Of a stretch of DNA of 64,000 bases, positions 31,819 to 42,300 are shown piece after piece; the first letter of the stretch is position 1, and every line of letters begins with the position of its first letter. A program made the translations under genes and the position numbers. Below the pieces are notes generated by a model. The model saw only the letters and a program-made list of their open reading frames with translations, did not search any database and had not been told where the DNA came from. The DNA lies in the NCBI GenBank assembly GCA_017651265.1, contig JAGCDO010000066.1, forward strand, positions 62,001-126,000. The letters run 5' to 3'. The stretch is from Prevotella sp. (GTDB lineage Bacteria > Bacteroidota > Bacteroidia > Bacteroidales > Bacteroidaceae).

Positions 31819-33960
31819 ATGAAAAAGAATTATGTAAGATGGTCAGTCATGATGACTGCAGGATTGATGGCCATGACAGTTCATGCGCAATCGAATGACA
31901 GTATCTCAACAGATACTACACGGTGGTACAACCAGATGCAACAGTTGGATGAAGTGGTCGTAAAAAGTTCTTTGCCAAAGATTAGGACCAATGCTAACGG
32001 CATGAAGGTCATTATATCCGGAAGTGAGTTAGAGAAGGTCGGATCGTCAAAGGATCTGCTCAAGCGACTGCCTACCGTAAAGAGTGCCGACGACGGTGTG
32101 GAAATATTCGGACGAGGTGCAGCTGAGGTCTATGTAAACGGTCGTAAGCTCTATGACAACAAAGAACTGGATCAGATACCATCCGACCAGATCTTGAATG
32201 TTGAGATTATCACGAATCCCGGTTCCCGTTATGCTGCATCCACCAAGGCGGTGGTACGTATCAAGACCAAGCGCCCGCAAGGGGAGGGCTGGGGCTTTCG
32301 AGATGAGTTGAAGGGATTCAGTAATAATGGTCCGGGCATATCGAACCAAGCAGACATCAACTATCGTCAGGGAGGTCTTGATGTATCAGCCATGCTGACG
32401 GGTTCTGCACAGAATATCGAGATGGGTGCATATGAAACCATCGAGTTCTATAACAACAACCAGCGTACCGAACAAGTCATTGATAAGACGAATCAGAAAT
32501 ACAAGACCCGTGATTTCGGTACACGTCTGCAGGTGAATTACCAGATTAACGACAACCAGTCTGTTGGTGCCCGGTACAGTTTCAACCGCGCACCCTACAT
32601 GAAATTCAATATCAACCTGCCATCCGATTTCTACCTTAACGGAGAGCTGTTCCAGCGCTCAATGAGTCATATTGACAAGCCGTTGCTTTCATATGCCCAC
32701 TTTGCCAATATGTATTATAGTGGTAAGATCAAGCAATGGCAGATTGATGCAAATCTTGATGGTGTTTGGAATGATACCAAGACATGGAACACCACCGACG
32801 AGATGCTCACCATGGTTGGACAGTCACCCTTCTTGCAGCAAGTCAATACCTTCACCCATTCAGATAGTCGTTTGTATGCCGGTAAGCTTACCTTTGAGCA
32901 TCCGTTATGGGGTGGAAGCATCTGTTTCGGAACGGAGTATGATGCCACCCGTCGTAACGAGCAGAACACCAATCCTGTTACTTCCGATGGTGAGTCAAAA
33001 GTAGATGAGAACATCTTCGCACTCTTTACACAGTACAGTCGTGTACTGTTCAAACGACTCAGCGCTCAGGTCGGTCTGCGCTACGAGAGTGTGAACAGCG
33101 ACTTCTACGAGTGGGGACAGCATAAGATGTCGCGCGACTACAACGACTTTTTCCCCTCTGTGGGTCTTTCCATGCCAGTAGGAAAGGTGTATCTGAGTGC
33201 CAATTATGGAATGGACATTGCCCGTCCTGCATTTGGTAATCTGACGAGCGACATTATCTATATCAACTCCTATAGCTATCAGGGCGGAAATCCCTATTTG
33301 AAACCGACGTATACCAATAACCTCACACTGAGCGCAGCATGGAAATGGCTCTATGCCACGATGAATGTCAGTAGGGTGAAAGATGATATACAGATCCGTA
33401 ATATCAGCTACTCAGACGATCAACCGATGGTCACGTTGTTGCATCCCGATAACCTGCCGTCATTCAATCGTTATACATTGCAGGCCTTCGCTTCGCCAAC
33501 CCTTTTCAAGATCTGGCATCCTACATGGGGAACTGTGGTGTCAGGACAGGATTACGAGACACAGATTGCTGATGGTAGCATCATCAAGATGAATCACCCG
33601 CTGGCGCAGTTCTTGTGGAATAACCTTGTTGACCTGCCTCACGGCTGGCGTGTTGGCTGTGATCTGATGACCATGACAACGGGCGACTATTCTACCTACC
33701 ATCTGCATCGTCCATGTGTCACCGTCGACCTCTCGGTATACAAGTCATTCTTCAAAGATAAGTTGGAGTGCCGTATGAAGGCAACCGATCTTACAGCTGT
33801 TCGTGCACAACCCATTACCGTTTACAGCTATCGAAATCTTTACACAAAGAACGATAACCATCCTTATTACGAGCTTTCATTGGTTTATAAGTTCAATGTG
33901 ACAAAAGATAAATATAAGGGTAAGGGTGCTGGTGACAAGCAGAAGGATCGTATCCAGTAA
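31819..33960 (+). CDS. TonB-dependent receptor, outer-membrane beta-barrel family
   Basis: About 713 aa. Signal peptide ending TVHAQ near residue 25. A TonB-box-like LDEVVVKSS is at about 42, a plug domain (to about 150) carries VEIFGRGAAEVYVNGRKL and IPSDQILNVEIITNPGSRY, and a long beta barrel follows. The plug-plus-large-barrel layout without an N-terminal regulatory domain fits the outer_membrane_beta-barrel family of Bacteroidota. The ligand is unknown, and no partner lipoprotein follows. An upstream in-frame Met adds ten unlikely residues. The basic C-terminal end (GKGAGDKQKDRIQ) extends beyond the final aromatic strand. Confidence 0.85.
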   Translation: MKKNYVRWSVMMTAGLMAMTVHAQSNDSISTDTTRWYNQMQQLDEVVVKSSLPKIRTNANGMKVIISGSELEKVGSSKDLLKRLPTVKSADDGVEIFGRGAAEVYVNGRKLYDNKELDQIPSDQILNVEIITNPGSRYAASTKAVVRIKTKRPQGEGWGFRDELKGFSNNGPGISNQADINYRQGGLDVSAMLTGSAQNIEMGAYETIEFYNNNQRTEQVIDKTNQKYKTRDFGTRLQVNYQINDNQSVGARYSFNRAPYMKFNINLPSDFYLNGELFQRSMSHIDKPLLSYAHFANMYYSGKIKQWQIDANLDGVWNDTKTWNTTDEMLTMVGQSPFLQQVNTFTHSDSRLYAGKLTFEHPLWGGSICFGTEYDATRRNEQNTNPVTSDGESKVDENIFALFTQYSRVLFKRLSAQVGLRYESVNSDFYEWGQHKMSRDYNDFFPSVGLSMPVGKVYLSANYGMDIARPAFGNLTSDIIYINSYSYQGGNPYLKPTYTNNLTLSAAWKWLYATMNVSRVKDDIQIRNISYSDDQPMVTLLHPDNLPSFNRYTLQAFASPTLFKIWHPTWGTVVSGQDYETQIADGSIIKMNHPLAQFLWNNLVDLPHGWRVGCDLMTMTTGDYSTYHLHRPCVTVDLSVYKSFFKDKLECRMKATDLTAVRAQPITVYSYRNLYTKNDNHPYYELSLVYKFNVTKDKYKGKGAGDKQKDRIQ

Positions 33961-34013
33961 TGATTCCATATAGAAAACGTTCAAACACAGAGTAAAGAAA
34001 ATTAAGATTTCAT

Positions 34014-34044
34014 TTTGCATTTTGCTCGTTTATCCGTAACTTTG
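34014..34044 (+). promoter_or_regulatory. Promoter of uxaC
   Basis: TTTG (34014-34017), 19 bp, TAACTTTG (34037-34044). The spacer TTTTGCTCGTTTATCCG is nearly the same as in the metY promoter and its upstream copies at 43700-43967. Confidence 0.78.
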
Positions 34045-34078
34045 TGGCCGTTTAACAAATACTTAAATTCTATAGAAG

Positions 34079-35479
34079 ATGAAACAGTTTATGGATGAGG
34101 ACTTCCTGCTTGAAACCCAAACGGCGCAGGATCTCTATCACAACCATGCGGCCAAGATGCCCATCATTGATTACCATTGTCATCTGAACCCGGAAATGGT
34201 GGCTAACGACCATCAGTTCAAGAGTATCACCGAACTGTGGTTAGGCGGTGACCATTATAAATGGCGCGCCATGCGAACCAACGGAGTGGATGAGCGTTAT
34301 ATCACAGGGAAGGACACCTCCGACTGGGAGAAGTTCGAGAAATGGGCGGAGACCGTTCCTTATACGTTCCGGAATCCTTTGTATCACTGGACACATCTGG
34401 AACTGAAGACTGCCTTTGGCATTACCAAACTGTTGAGTCCGAAAACAGCCCGCGAAATCTTCGATGAGTGTAATGAGAAGCTCCAGCAACCAGGCTTCAC
34501 AGCCAGAGGATTGATGCGCCTTTACCATGTGGACACGGTGTGTACCACCGATGATCCCATCGACGATCTGCGTTATCATAAGCAGACCCGCGAAAGTGGC
34601 TTCGAGGTGAAGATGCTTCCGGCCTGGCGACCGGATAGGGCGATGAACATCGAGAAGTCTGACTATGCCAGCTACATCGAGAAGCTGGGTGAGGTGGCAG
34701 GAGTCAATATCACCCATTTCAACGACATGGTTGATGCTTTGCAGAAACGGCATGACTACTTCCACGAGAATGGTAGTCGACTGAGCGACCACGGTCTGGA
34801 GGAGTTCTATGACGATCCTTATACCGACAGTCAGATAGAGACCATCTTCGAGAAGGCCATGCGCGGTCAGGTGTTGTCGGCACTCGAAATCCGTCAGTAC
34901 AAGCATTGCTTCCTCCGACTCTGCGGTGAGATGGATCATGCATCAGGCTGGGCACAGCAGTATCATTATGGTGCCATCCGCGACAACAACACTTCCATGT
35001 TCAATCGCATCGGTGCCGACACAGGCTTCGATTCCATCGGGGAATTCAACACAGCAAAGGCGATGAGTCATTTCCTCGATGAACTGAACAAAGAGGGGAA
35101 ACTCACGAAGACCATTCTCTATACCCTGAACCCCTGTGCCAATGAGATGATAGCCACGATGCTGGGTAACTTCCAGGATGGTTCCTGTCCCGGAAAGATC
35201 CAGTTCGGCAGCGGATGGTGGTTCAACGACCAGCTGGATGGAATGACACGACAGATGAATGCACTATCTGTATTAGGACTGCTCAGTAGGTTCGTGGGAA
35301 TGCTCACCGACAGTCGTTCGTTCGTAAGCTATCCCCGTCATGAATACTTCCGTCGTTTGCTCTGTAACCTCTTGGGCAACGATGTCGAGAAAGGGTTGTT
35401 GCCCGACGACAAGGAGAGTCTGTACCGCATGGTGGAAGACATCAGTTATAACAACGCCAAGAACTATTTTGGCTTTTAA
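34079..35479 (+). CDS. uxaC: Glucuronate (uronate) isomerase
   Basis: 466 aa, converts D-glucuronate to fructuronate (and galacturonate to tagaturonate) in the cytoplasm, linking pectin and glucuronoxylan breakdown to central metabolism. Family landmarks are IDYHCHLNPE near residue 26, WLGGDHYKWRAMR near 52, TTDDPIDDLRYH near 155 and SDSRSFVSYPRHEYFRR near the C terminus. Length is the family norm. Monocistronic: own promoter and terminator. Fits a plant-polysaccharide-degrading lifestyle. Confidence 0.96.
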   Translation: MKQFMDEDFLLETQTAQDLYHNHAAKMPIIDYHCHLNPEMVANDHQFKSITELWLGGDHYKWRAMRTNGVDERYITGKDTSDWEKFEKWAETVPYTFRNPLYHWTHLELKTAFGITKLLSPKTAREIFDECNEKLQQPGFTARGLMRLYHVDTVCTTDDPIDDLRYHKQTRESGFEVKMLPAWRPDRAMNIEKSDYASYIEKLGEVAGVNITHFNDMVDALQKRHDYFHENGSRLSDHGLEEFYDDPYTDSQIETIFEKAMRGQVLSALEIRQYKHCFLRLCGEMDHASGWAQQYHYGAIRDNNTSMFNRIGADTGFDSIGEFNTAKAMSHFLDELNKEGKLTKTILYTLNPCANEMIATMLGNFQDGSCPGKIQFGSGWWFNDQLDGMTRQMNALSVLGLLSRFVGMLTDSRSFVSYPRHEYFRRLLCNLLGNDVEKGLLPDDKESLYRMVEDISYNNAKNYFGF

Positions 35480-35488
35480 CAGGAAGGT

Positions 35489-35516
35489 CCCGATGAGTCG
35501 AATCATCGGGATTTTC
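35489..35516 (+). terminator. Terminator of uxaC
   Basis: CCCGATGA (35489-35496) and TCATCGGG (35503-35510), six-base loop, followed by ATTTTCT. Confidence 0.85.
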
Positions 35517-35536
35517 TATATAATATCTGCAAAATA

Positions 35537-35568
35537 TTTGCAGGTTTCGGAAAATAAGCGTATTTTTG
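35537..35568 (+). promoter_or_regulatory. Promoter of the export lipoprotein gene
   Basis: TTTG (35537-35540), 20 bp, TATTTTTG (35561-35568). Confidence 0.75.
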
Positions 35569-35592
35569 CAACAGATTTTTTAACTAAATGAA

Positions 35593-36378
35593 ATGAAATA
35601 CATGAAAAAGTTTTTCCTCCCGATGGTTGCACTAACCGTCACATTGCTTCTGGCAAGTTGTGGAAGCACTAAAGACATCGTTTATTTCCAGGGTGTTGAT
35701 GAACTAGACTTGACCCCATCAAAAGGACTTTATGACGCTCGTATCTTCCCGAAAGATATGTTGATGATTAATGTGAGTACGACCGACCCCGAGGCTTCGA
35801 AGCCTTTCAACATTAATTACCAGCATAACATGACGAATAACGTGAACACGCAGATGTACGGCTATCTTGTAGATAACGACGGTAACATCAACTTCCCGAT
35901 GATCGGTATGCTGCATGTGGAGGGTCTGACCACCCGTGAATGTGAATCGTTAATCCTCGACAAGATCAAGCAATACATGGCCAGGACCGAAACGCCGATT
36001 GTCACCGTAAGATTGTCCAGCTATCATATCACGCTGATTGGTGAAACGGGTTCACGCATCGTTCCGGTAAGCACGGAGAAGATGAACATCATCGAGGCAC
36101 TTGCCAGCGGAGGTGACCTGACCATGACGGGACGTCGCGACAATATCCTCCTGATCCGTGAAGACAATACCGGACAGAAGAGCATCCATCGACTGGACAT
36201 CAGTAATGCGAACATCCTTAACTCTCCCTACTATTATCTGCAACAGAACGACATCCTCTATATCGAGCCGAACAAGACCAAGATCAACCGCCAGGCTATC
36301 AGCAATGCCTCGATATGGGTTTCAGCCTTGGGAATGGTTTCCTCAATAGCAGCAGTCGTCATTTCATTAGTTAAGTAA
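35593..36378 (+). CDS. Wza-like polysaccharide export lipoprotein
   Basis: 261 aa. Lipoprotein signal with lipobox LASC near residue 23 (MKKFFLP at codon 4 may be the true start). A Poly_export domain (about 45-140, LMINVSTTDPEASKPF, GYLVDNDGNINFPMIG) precedes an SLBB-like region (about 145-220, ITLIGETGSR, IIEALASGGDLTMTGRRDNILLIRE). A C-terminal hydrophobic helix (about 238-258) would span the outer membrane, as in Wza. It exports capsule or exopolysaccharide. Unusually, no Wzc-type tyrosine kinase or glycosyltransferase follows; glmS does, 49 bp downstream. Confidence 0.87.
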   Translation: MKYMKKFFLPMVALTVTLLLASCGSTKDIVYFQGVDELDLTPSKGLYDARIFPKDMLMINVSTTDPEASKPFNINYQHNMTNNVNTQMYGYLVDNDGNINFPMIGMLHVEGLTTRECESLILDKIKQYMARTETPIVTVRLSSYHITLIGETGSRIVPVSTEKMNIIEALASGGDLTMTGRRDNILLIREDNTGQKSIHRLDISNANILNSPYYYLQQNDILYIEPNKTKINRQAISNASIWVSALGMVSSIAAVVISLVK

Positions 36379-36427
36379 CAAGCACAGAAGAATCACAAAC
36401 ACAAATAAACACAAACATCAAAACAAT

Positions 36428-38272
36428 ATGTGCGGAATAGTAGGATACATAGGGAAGCGTGAGGCTTATCCCATTTTGATTAAAGGATTGAAGAGGTTGG
36501 AATACAGAGGCTACGACAGTGCGGGTGTCGCCATGATCAACGCACAAGGCGCCTTGAATGTATATAAGACCAAAGGAAAGGTCAGCAACCTCGAAGAGTT
36601 TTGTAATGATAAAGATTATACCGGAACAATCGGTATAGCACATACGAGATGGGCAACGCACGGAGAACCTTCCTCCGTGAATGCCCATCCTCATTTTTCT
36701 GAGTCGAAGAACCTGGCCATCATCCATAATGGTATCATTGAGAACTATGCCGACCTGAAGCGGAAGTTGAAGGAGAAGGGGGTGACGTTCAGAAGTGATA
36801 CCGATACGGAGGTGCTGGTGCAGTTCGTGGAATATGTGCAGGTGAAGAAGAACCTCGATCTGCTCACCGCTGTCCAGCTGGTACTGCATGAGGTGATCGG
36901 TGCCTATGCCATTGCCATTCTCGACAAGCGTAATCCCGATACCATCATCGCGGCCCGAAAGCAGAGTCCGCTGGTGGTAGGTATCGGCGAAGATGAGTTC
37001 TTCATCGGTTCAGACGCCAGTCCTATTATCGAATACACCGACCGTATGGTATATCTCGAGGACGGGAACATCGCCGTAATCAAGCGCGGTCAGGAACTGC
37101 AGGTGGTCAACATCTACAACACCAAGCTTTCCCCGGAGATCAAGACCGTTGATATCAATCTGGGTCAGATCGAGAAGGGTGGCTATCCGCATTTCATGCT
37201 CAAGGAGATTTTCGAGCAGCCGGAGTGTCTCACCAACTGTATGCGTGGACGAATCAATGTGGAAGCTACTCACGTAACACTCAGTGCTGTCATCGATCAT
37301 CAGGAAGAGCTGTTGAATGCCAAGCGCATCATCATCGTGGCTTGCGGTACTTCCTGGCACGCCGGTCTCATCGGTAAGCAGATCATCGAGAACCTCTGTC
37401 GTATCCCCGTCGAGGTGGAGTATGCATCGGAGTTCCGTTACAGGAATCCGGTGGTGGGCGAGGGCGATGTGGTGATTGCCATATCTCAGAGTGGTGAGAC
37501 CGCCGATACCTTGGCTGCCGTTGAGCTGGCCAAGAAGAACGGTGCTTTCATCTATGGAATCTGTAACGCCATCGGCTCCAGCATTCCACGCGCCACCCAT
37601 ACAGGTTCGTATATACACGTAGGACCCGAAATCGGTGTGGCTTCCACAAAAGCCTTTACTGGACAGGTAACGGTGCTCACCATGCTTGCCCTGGCTTTGG
37701 GTAAGGAGATGGGAACGGTTGATGATGAAACATATCAGACCATCGTCAGGGAGCTCAACGACATCCCGAAGAAGATGCAGGAGGTGTTGAAGCTGAACGA
37801 CAGGATTGCCGATTTGAGCAGGATGTTCACCTATGCTCATAACTTCCTGTACCTGGGACGAGGATTCAGTTATCCTGTAGCTATGGAAGGTGCGCTGAAG
37901 CTGAAGGAGATCAGTTATATCCATGCTGAGGGTTATCCAGCAGCCGAGATGAAACACGGTCCTATTGCCCTCATCGATTCCGACATGCCTGTTGTGGTGA
38001 TTGCCACGCATAACGCCATGTACGAGAAGGTGCTGAGCAATATCCAGGAGATCAAGGCACGACAGGGAAAGGTCATCGCTTTGGTAAGCGGTGGCGACGA
38101 TACCGTGAGCAGGATAGCCGACGAGGTATTGGAGATTCCCGATACGCTCGATTGTCTGGAGCCACTGATTGCCACCATACCTCTGCAGCTGCTGGCTTAT
38201 CATATCGCCGTTTGTAAAGGAAAGAACGTTGACCAGCCCAGAAACCTGGCTAAATCGGTTACGGTAGAGTAG
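36428..38272 (+). CDS. glmS: Glutamine-fructose-6-phosphate aminotransferase (isomerising)
   Basis: 614 aa, makes glucosamine-6-phosphate from fructose-6-phosphate and glutamine, first step to UDP-GlcNAc for cell wall and lipopolysaccharide. Cys2 after the initiator Met is the glutaminase nucleophile (MCGIVGYIG), with the THTRWATHG-type motif (AHTRWATHG) near 75. Two SIS domains follow (ACGTSWHAG near 305, SQSGETADT near 352) and the family C-terminal ending NLAKSVTVE is exact. No glmS ribozyme is apparent in the short leader. Confidence 0.98.
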   Translation: MCGIVGYIGKREAYPILIKGLKRLEYRGYDSAGVAMINAQGALNVYKTKGKVSNLEEFCNDKDYTGTIGIAHTRWATHGEPSSVNAHPHFSESKNLAIIHNGIIENYADLKRKLKEKGVTFRSDTDTEVLVQFVEYVQVKKNLDLLTAVQLVLHEVIGAYAIAILDKRNPDTIIAARKQSPLVVGIGEDEFFIGSDASPIIEYTDRMVYLEDGNIAVIKRGQELQVVNIYNTKLSPEIKTVDINLGQIEKGGYPHFMLKEIFEQPECLTNCMRGRINVEATHVTLSAVIDHQEELLNAKRIIIVACGTSWHAGLIGKQIIENLCRIPVEVEYASEFRYRNPVVGEGDVVIAISQSGETADTLAAVELAKKNGAFIYGICNAIGSSIPRATHTGSYIHVGPEIGVASTKAFTGQVTVLTMLALALGKEMGTVDDETYQTIVRELNDIPKKMQEVLKLNDRIADLSRMFTYAHNFLYLGRGFSYPVAMEGALKLKEISYIHAEGYPAAEMKHGPIALIDSDMPVVVIATHNAMYEKVLSNIQEIKARQGKVIALVSGGDDTVSRIADEVLEIPDTLDCLEPLIATIPLQLLAYHIAVCKGKNVDQPRNLAKSVTVE

Positions 38273-38311
38273 AGAATAATCAAGATGAAAAGGTAAAAAG
38301 ATATAGGATAC

Positions 38312-39391
38312 ATGAAAAGAGTAACATTATTACTGGAAGATGGAACGACATTTCACGGCTCCAGTTTCGGCTATGAACAGCCGGTAGCCGGTGAAGTGGT
38401 GTTCAACACGGCCATGATGGGCTATCCGGAGAGTCTTACCGACCCCTCGTATGCGGGTCAGCTGATGGCATTGACATACCCCTTGGTGGGCAACTACGGT
38501 GTGCCGCCGTTCACCATGGAACCCAATGGTATTGCCACCTTTATGGAGAGCGACCGCATCTATGCTTCGGCCATCATTGTTTCCGACTACAGTGGCGAGT
38601 ATTGTCATTGGAATGCTTGCGAGAGTCTGGCCGACTGGCTGAAGCGTGAGAAGGTGCCTGGTATTACGGGTATTGATACGCGTGAGCTTACCAAGGTGTT
38701 GCGCGAGCATGGCGTGATGATGGGGAAGATCCTTTTCGACGATGATCCCGATAATATTCCTCATGCCGACTATGCCGGCGTGAACTTCGTGGATCAGGTG
38801 AGCTGCAAGGAGGTGATACGCTACAATGAGGGCGCCGGCAAGAAGGTGGTGCTTGTTGACTGTGGTGTGAAACACAATATTATCCGATGCTTGATTAACC
38901 GCAACGTGGAGGTGATCCGCGTGCCGTGGAACTATGATTATACGGCATTGGATTTCGACGGACTCTTCCTGTCGAACGGTCCTGGCGATCCTGATATGTG
39001 CGAGGAGGCTGTGGCCATCCTGCGCCGCCAGATGTCAGCCAGTCGCAAGCCCATCTGCGGTATCTGCATGGGAAACCAGCTGTTGGCCAAGGCCAGCGGT
39101 GCCAGTATCTACAAGCTCAAGTATGGACATCGTTCGCATAACCAGCCGGTACGACAGGTGGGTACGCAGCGTTGCTTCGTCACCAGTCAGAACCATGGCT
39201 ATGCTGTGGATGCAAACACACTGGGGTCCGACTGGAGTGAGCTGTTCGTGAATATGAACGACGGCAGTAACGAGGGCATCCGTCATCAGACGAACCCCTG
39301 GTTCTCTTCACAGTTCCATCCAGAGGCCTGCTCGGGTCCTGTGGATACAGAGTTTATCTTTGACAAGTTCGTGGATTATTTGAATAGATAG
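38312..39391 (+). CDS. carA: Carbamoyl-phosphate synthase small subunit
   Basis: 359 aa, glutaminase subunit that delivers ammonia to CarB for carbamoyl phosphate (pyrimidine and arginine pathways). N-terminal CPSase_sm domain (MKRVTLLLEDGTTFHG, FNTAMMGYPESLTDPSYAGQ). C-terminal class I glutamine amidotransferase with nucleophile Cys in GICMGNQLL and His/Glu in SQFHPEACSGP. One base separates it from carB, so they are co-translated. Confidence 0.97.
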   Translation: MKRVTLLLEDGTTFHGSSFGYEQPVAGEVVFNTAMMGYPESLTDPSYAGQLMALTYPLVGNYGVPPFTMEPNGIATFMESDRIYASAIIVSDYSGEYCHWNACESLADWLKREKVPGITGIDTRELTKVLREHGVMMGKILFDDDPDNIPHADYAGVNFVDQVSCKEVIRYNEGAGKKVVLVDCGVKHNIIRCLINRNVEVIRVPWNYDYTALDFDGLFLSNGPGDPDMCEEAVAILRRQMSASRKPICGICMGNQLLAKASGASIYKLKYGHRSHNQPVRQVGTQRCFVTSQNHGYAVDANTLGSDWSELFVNMNDGSNEGIRHQTNPWFSSQFHPEACSGPVDTEFIFDKFVDYLNR

Positions 39392-39392
39392 G

Positions 39393-42300
39393 ATGAAAGA
39401 CAACAGTATCAAGAAAGTGTTGCTCCTGGGTTCTGGAGCATTGAAGATAGGTGAAGCCGGTGAATTCGACTATTCTGGCTCACAAGCCCTGAAAGCCTTG
39501 CGCGAAGAGGGTATCGAAACCGTACTTATCAATCCGAATATTGCAACGGTGCAGACATCCGAGGGTGTTGCCGATCAGATCTATTTCCTCCCGGTACAGC
39601 CGTATTTCGTGGAGCGGGTAATCCAGAAGGAACGTCCCGATGGTATCCTCCTGGCATTCGGCGGTCAGACTGCCCTGAACTGCGGCGTGGCGCTCGACCA
39701 GAGTGGGGTACTGAAGAAATATGGTGTGCGGGTACTGGGAACACCGGTCAAGGCCATCATGGATACCGAAGACCGTGAGCTGTTCGTGGAGCGTCTGAAT
39801 GAGATTGACGTGAAGACCATCAAGAGTACTGCTTGCGAGAATGTTGAACAGGCTCGTAAGGCGGCTGCCGAACTGGGCTATCCGGTGATTATCCGCGCTG
39901 CTTATGCGCTGGGCGGACTGGGTAGCGGCTTCTGCGACAATGAGGAAGAGCTGAACAAACTGGCCGAGAAGGCTTTCTCGTTCTCCCCGCAGGTACTGGT
40001 GGAGAAGAGTCTGAAGGGCTGGAAGGAGATTGAATATGAGGTGGTGCGCGACCGGTTCGATAACTGTATCACGGTGTGTAACATGGAGAACTTCGACCCG
40101 CTGGGCATCCATACGGGCGAGTCGATCGTCATCGCTCCTTCACAGACGCTCACCAATAAGGAGTATCATAAGCTGCGTGCCTTGGCCATCAAGATTGTCC
40201 GTCATATCGGTATCGTAGGCGAGTGTAACGTACAGTATGCTTTCGATCCGGCCAGTGAGGACTATCGTGTCATCGAGGTGAATGCGCGCTTGTCCCGTTC
40301 TTCGGCCTTGGCTTCCAAGGCAACGGGTTATCCCTTGGCCTTCGTGGCAGCTAAGTTAGGCATGGGCTACGGCTTGTTCGAACTGAATAACTCGGTTACC
40401 AAGACTACCTCTGCATTCTTTGAGCCGGCTCTCGACTACGTGGTATGTAAGATTCCGCGTTGGGATCTCTCCAAGTTCCACGGTGTGGATAAGGAGTTGG
40501 GCAGTAGCATGAAGTCGGTAGGAGAGGTAATGGCCATCGGTCGTACCTTCGAAGAAGCCATCCAGAAGGGTCTGCGTATGATCGGACAGGGCATGCATGG
40601 CTTCGTGGCTAACAAAGAGCTGAACATCAAGGATATCGACAGTGCGCTGCGGGAGCCTACCGATAAGCGTATCTTCATCATCTCCAAGGCGATGCATAGG
40701 GGATACACCATTGATCAGATTCACGAACTGACAAAGATCGACAAGTGGTTCTTGCAGAAACTCCAGCATATTGTTGACATCGATCAGGAATTGCATGGAA
40801 AGACTGGCGATAAGCTCACTCCGGAACTCTTGCTGAAGGCGAAAATATACGGTTTCACCGATTTCCAGATTGCACGTGCTAGTGGTTTGGAAGACGAGGT
40901 GAAGAACATGCACAAGGCGTCTATGATGATCCGTCAGCGCAGAAAACAACTCGGCATTGAACCGGTGGTGAAGCAGATTGATACGCTGGCCGCAGAGTAT
41001 CCGGCACATACCAACTACCTATATCTTACTTACCAAGGTCTCTCACTACAGGGAGATTCCGATGAAACCGCACATATTGGTGCGCATCCGCACGATATTG
41101 CCTACGAACAGGATCACCAGAGTGTCATCGTGCTTGGATCGGGTGCCTACCGCATCGGTTCGTCGGTGGAGTTCGACTGGTGTGGCGTGCAGGCATTGAA
41201 CACGATCCGTCAGCAGGGTTACCGCTCGGTGATGATCAACTATAATCCTGAGACGGTGTCAACCGACTATGATATGTGCGACCGGTTATATTTCGATGAA
41301 CTCACGTTCGAGCGTGTCATGGATATCATCGAACTGGAAACGCCGCATGGTGTGATTGTGAGCACGGGTGGACAGATTCCGAACAACCTGGCTATGTGGC
41401 TCGATGAGCAGAAAGTACCTATCTTGGGTACGTCGGCCAACGATATCGACCACGCAGAAGACCGTGCCAAGTTCTCGTCGATGCTGTCGAGAAACGGCAT
41501 CAACCAGCCGGCATGGCGGGCACTGACCAGCATGGAGGATATCAATGAGTTCATCAACGAGGTGGGCTTCCCCGTATTGGTGCGCCCGTCGTATGTGCTC
41601 TCGGGTGCTGCCATGAACGTGTGCTCCAACAGCGAGGAGCTGGAGCGGTTCCTGAAACTGGCTGCGAATGTCAGTGAGGATCATCCCGTAGTGGTAAGCC
41701 GCTTCATTGAGAATGCGAAGGAGATCGAGATGGATGCGGTGGCTCGTGATGGCGAGATCATTGTCTATGCCATCTCTGAGCATATCGAGTTTGCGGGTGT
41801 TCACTCGGGCGATGCTACTATCCAGTTCCCGCCGCAGAAACTATATGTCGAGACGGTACGCCGAATCAAGCGCATCACCCGTCAGATTGCCAAGGAACTG
41901 CACATCAGTGGACCGTTCAATATCCAGTTCATGGCGCGTGATAACGACATCATGGTCATCGAGTGTAACCTGCGTGCAAGTAGGTCATTCCCGTTTGTAA
42001 GTAAGGTTCTAAAGATCAATATGATAGACATTGCCACTCGAGTAATGCTTGGACTCCCCGTTGAGAAGCCGAACAAGAATCTTTTCGACCTCGACTATGT
42101 GGGAATCAAAGCGAGTCAGTTCTCGTTCAACCGACTCCAGAAGGCGGATCCTGTACTGGGTGTGGATATGTCATCAACCGGTGAGGTAGGGTGCTTGGGC
42201 GACAATACCAGTACGGCCTTGCTTAAGAGTATGCTGGCAGTGGGTCATCGCATCCCCAAGAAGAACATCCTGCTTTCTACAGGTGGGGCTAAACAGAAAG

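Noticed and set aside
37010..38203. 397-codon frame antisense to glmS
   Set aside because: Shadow frame of a certain housekeeping gene.
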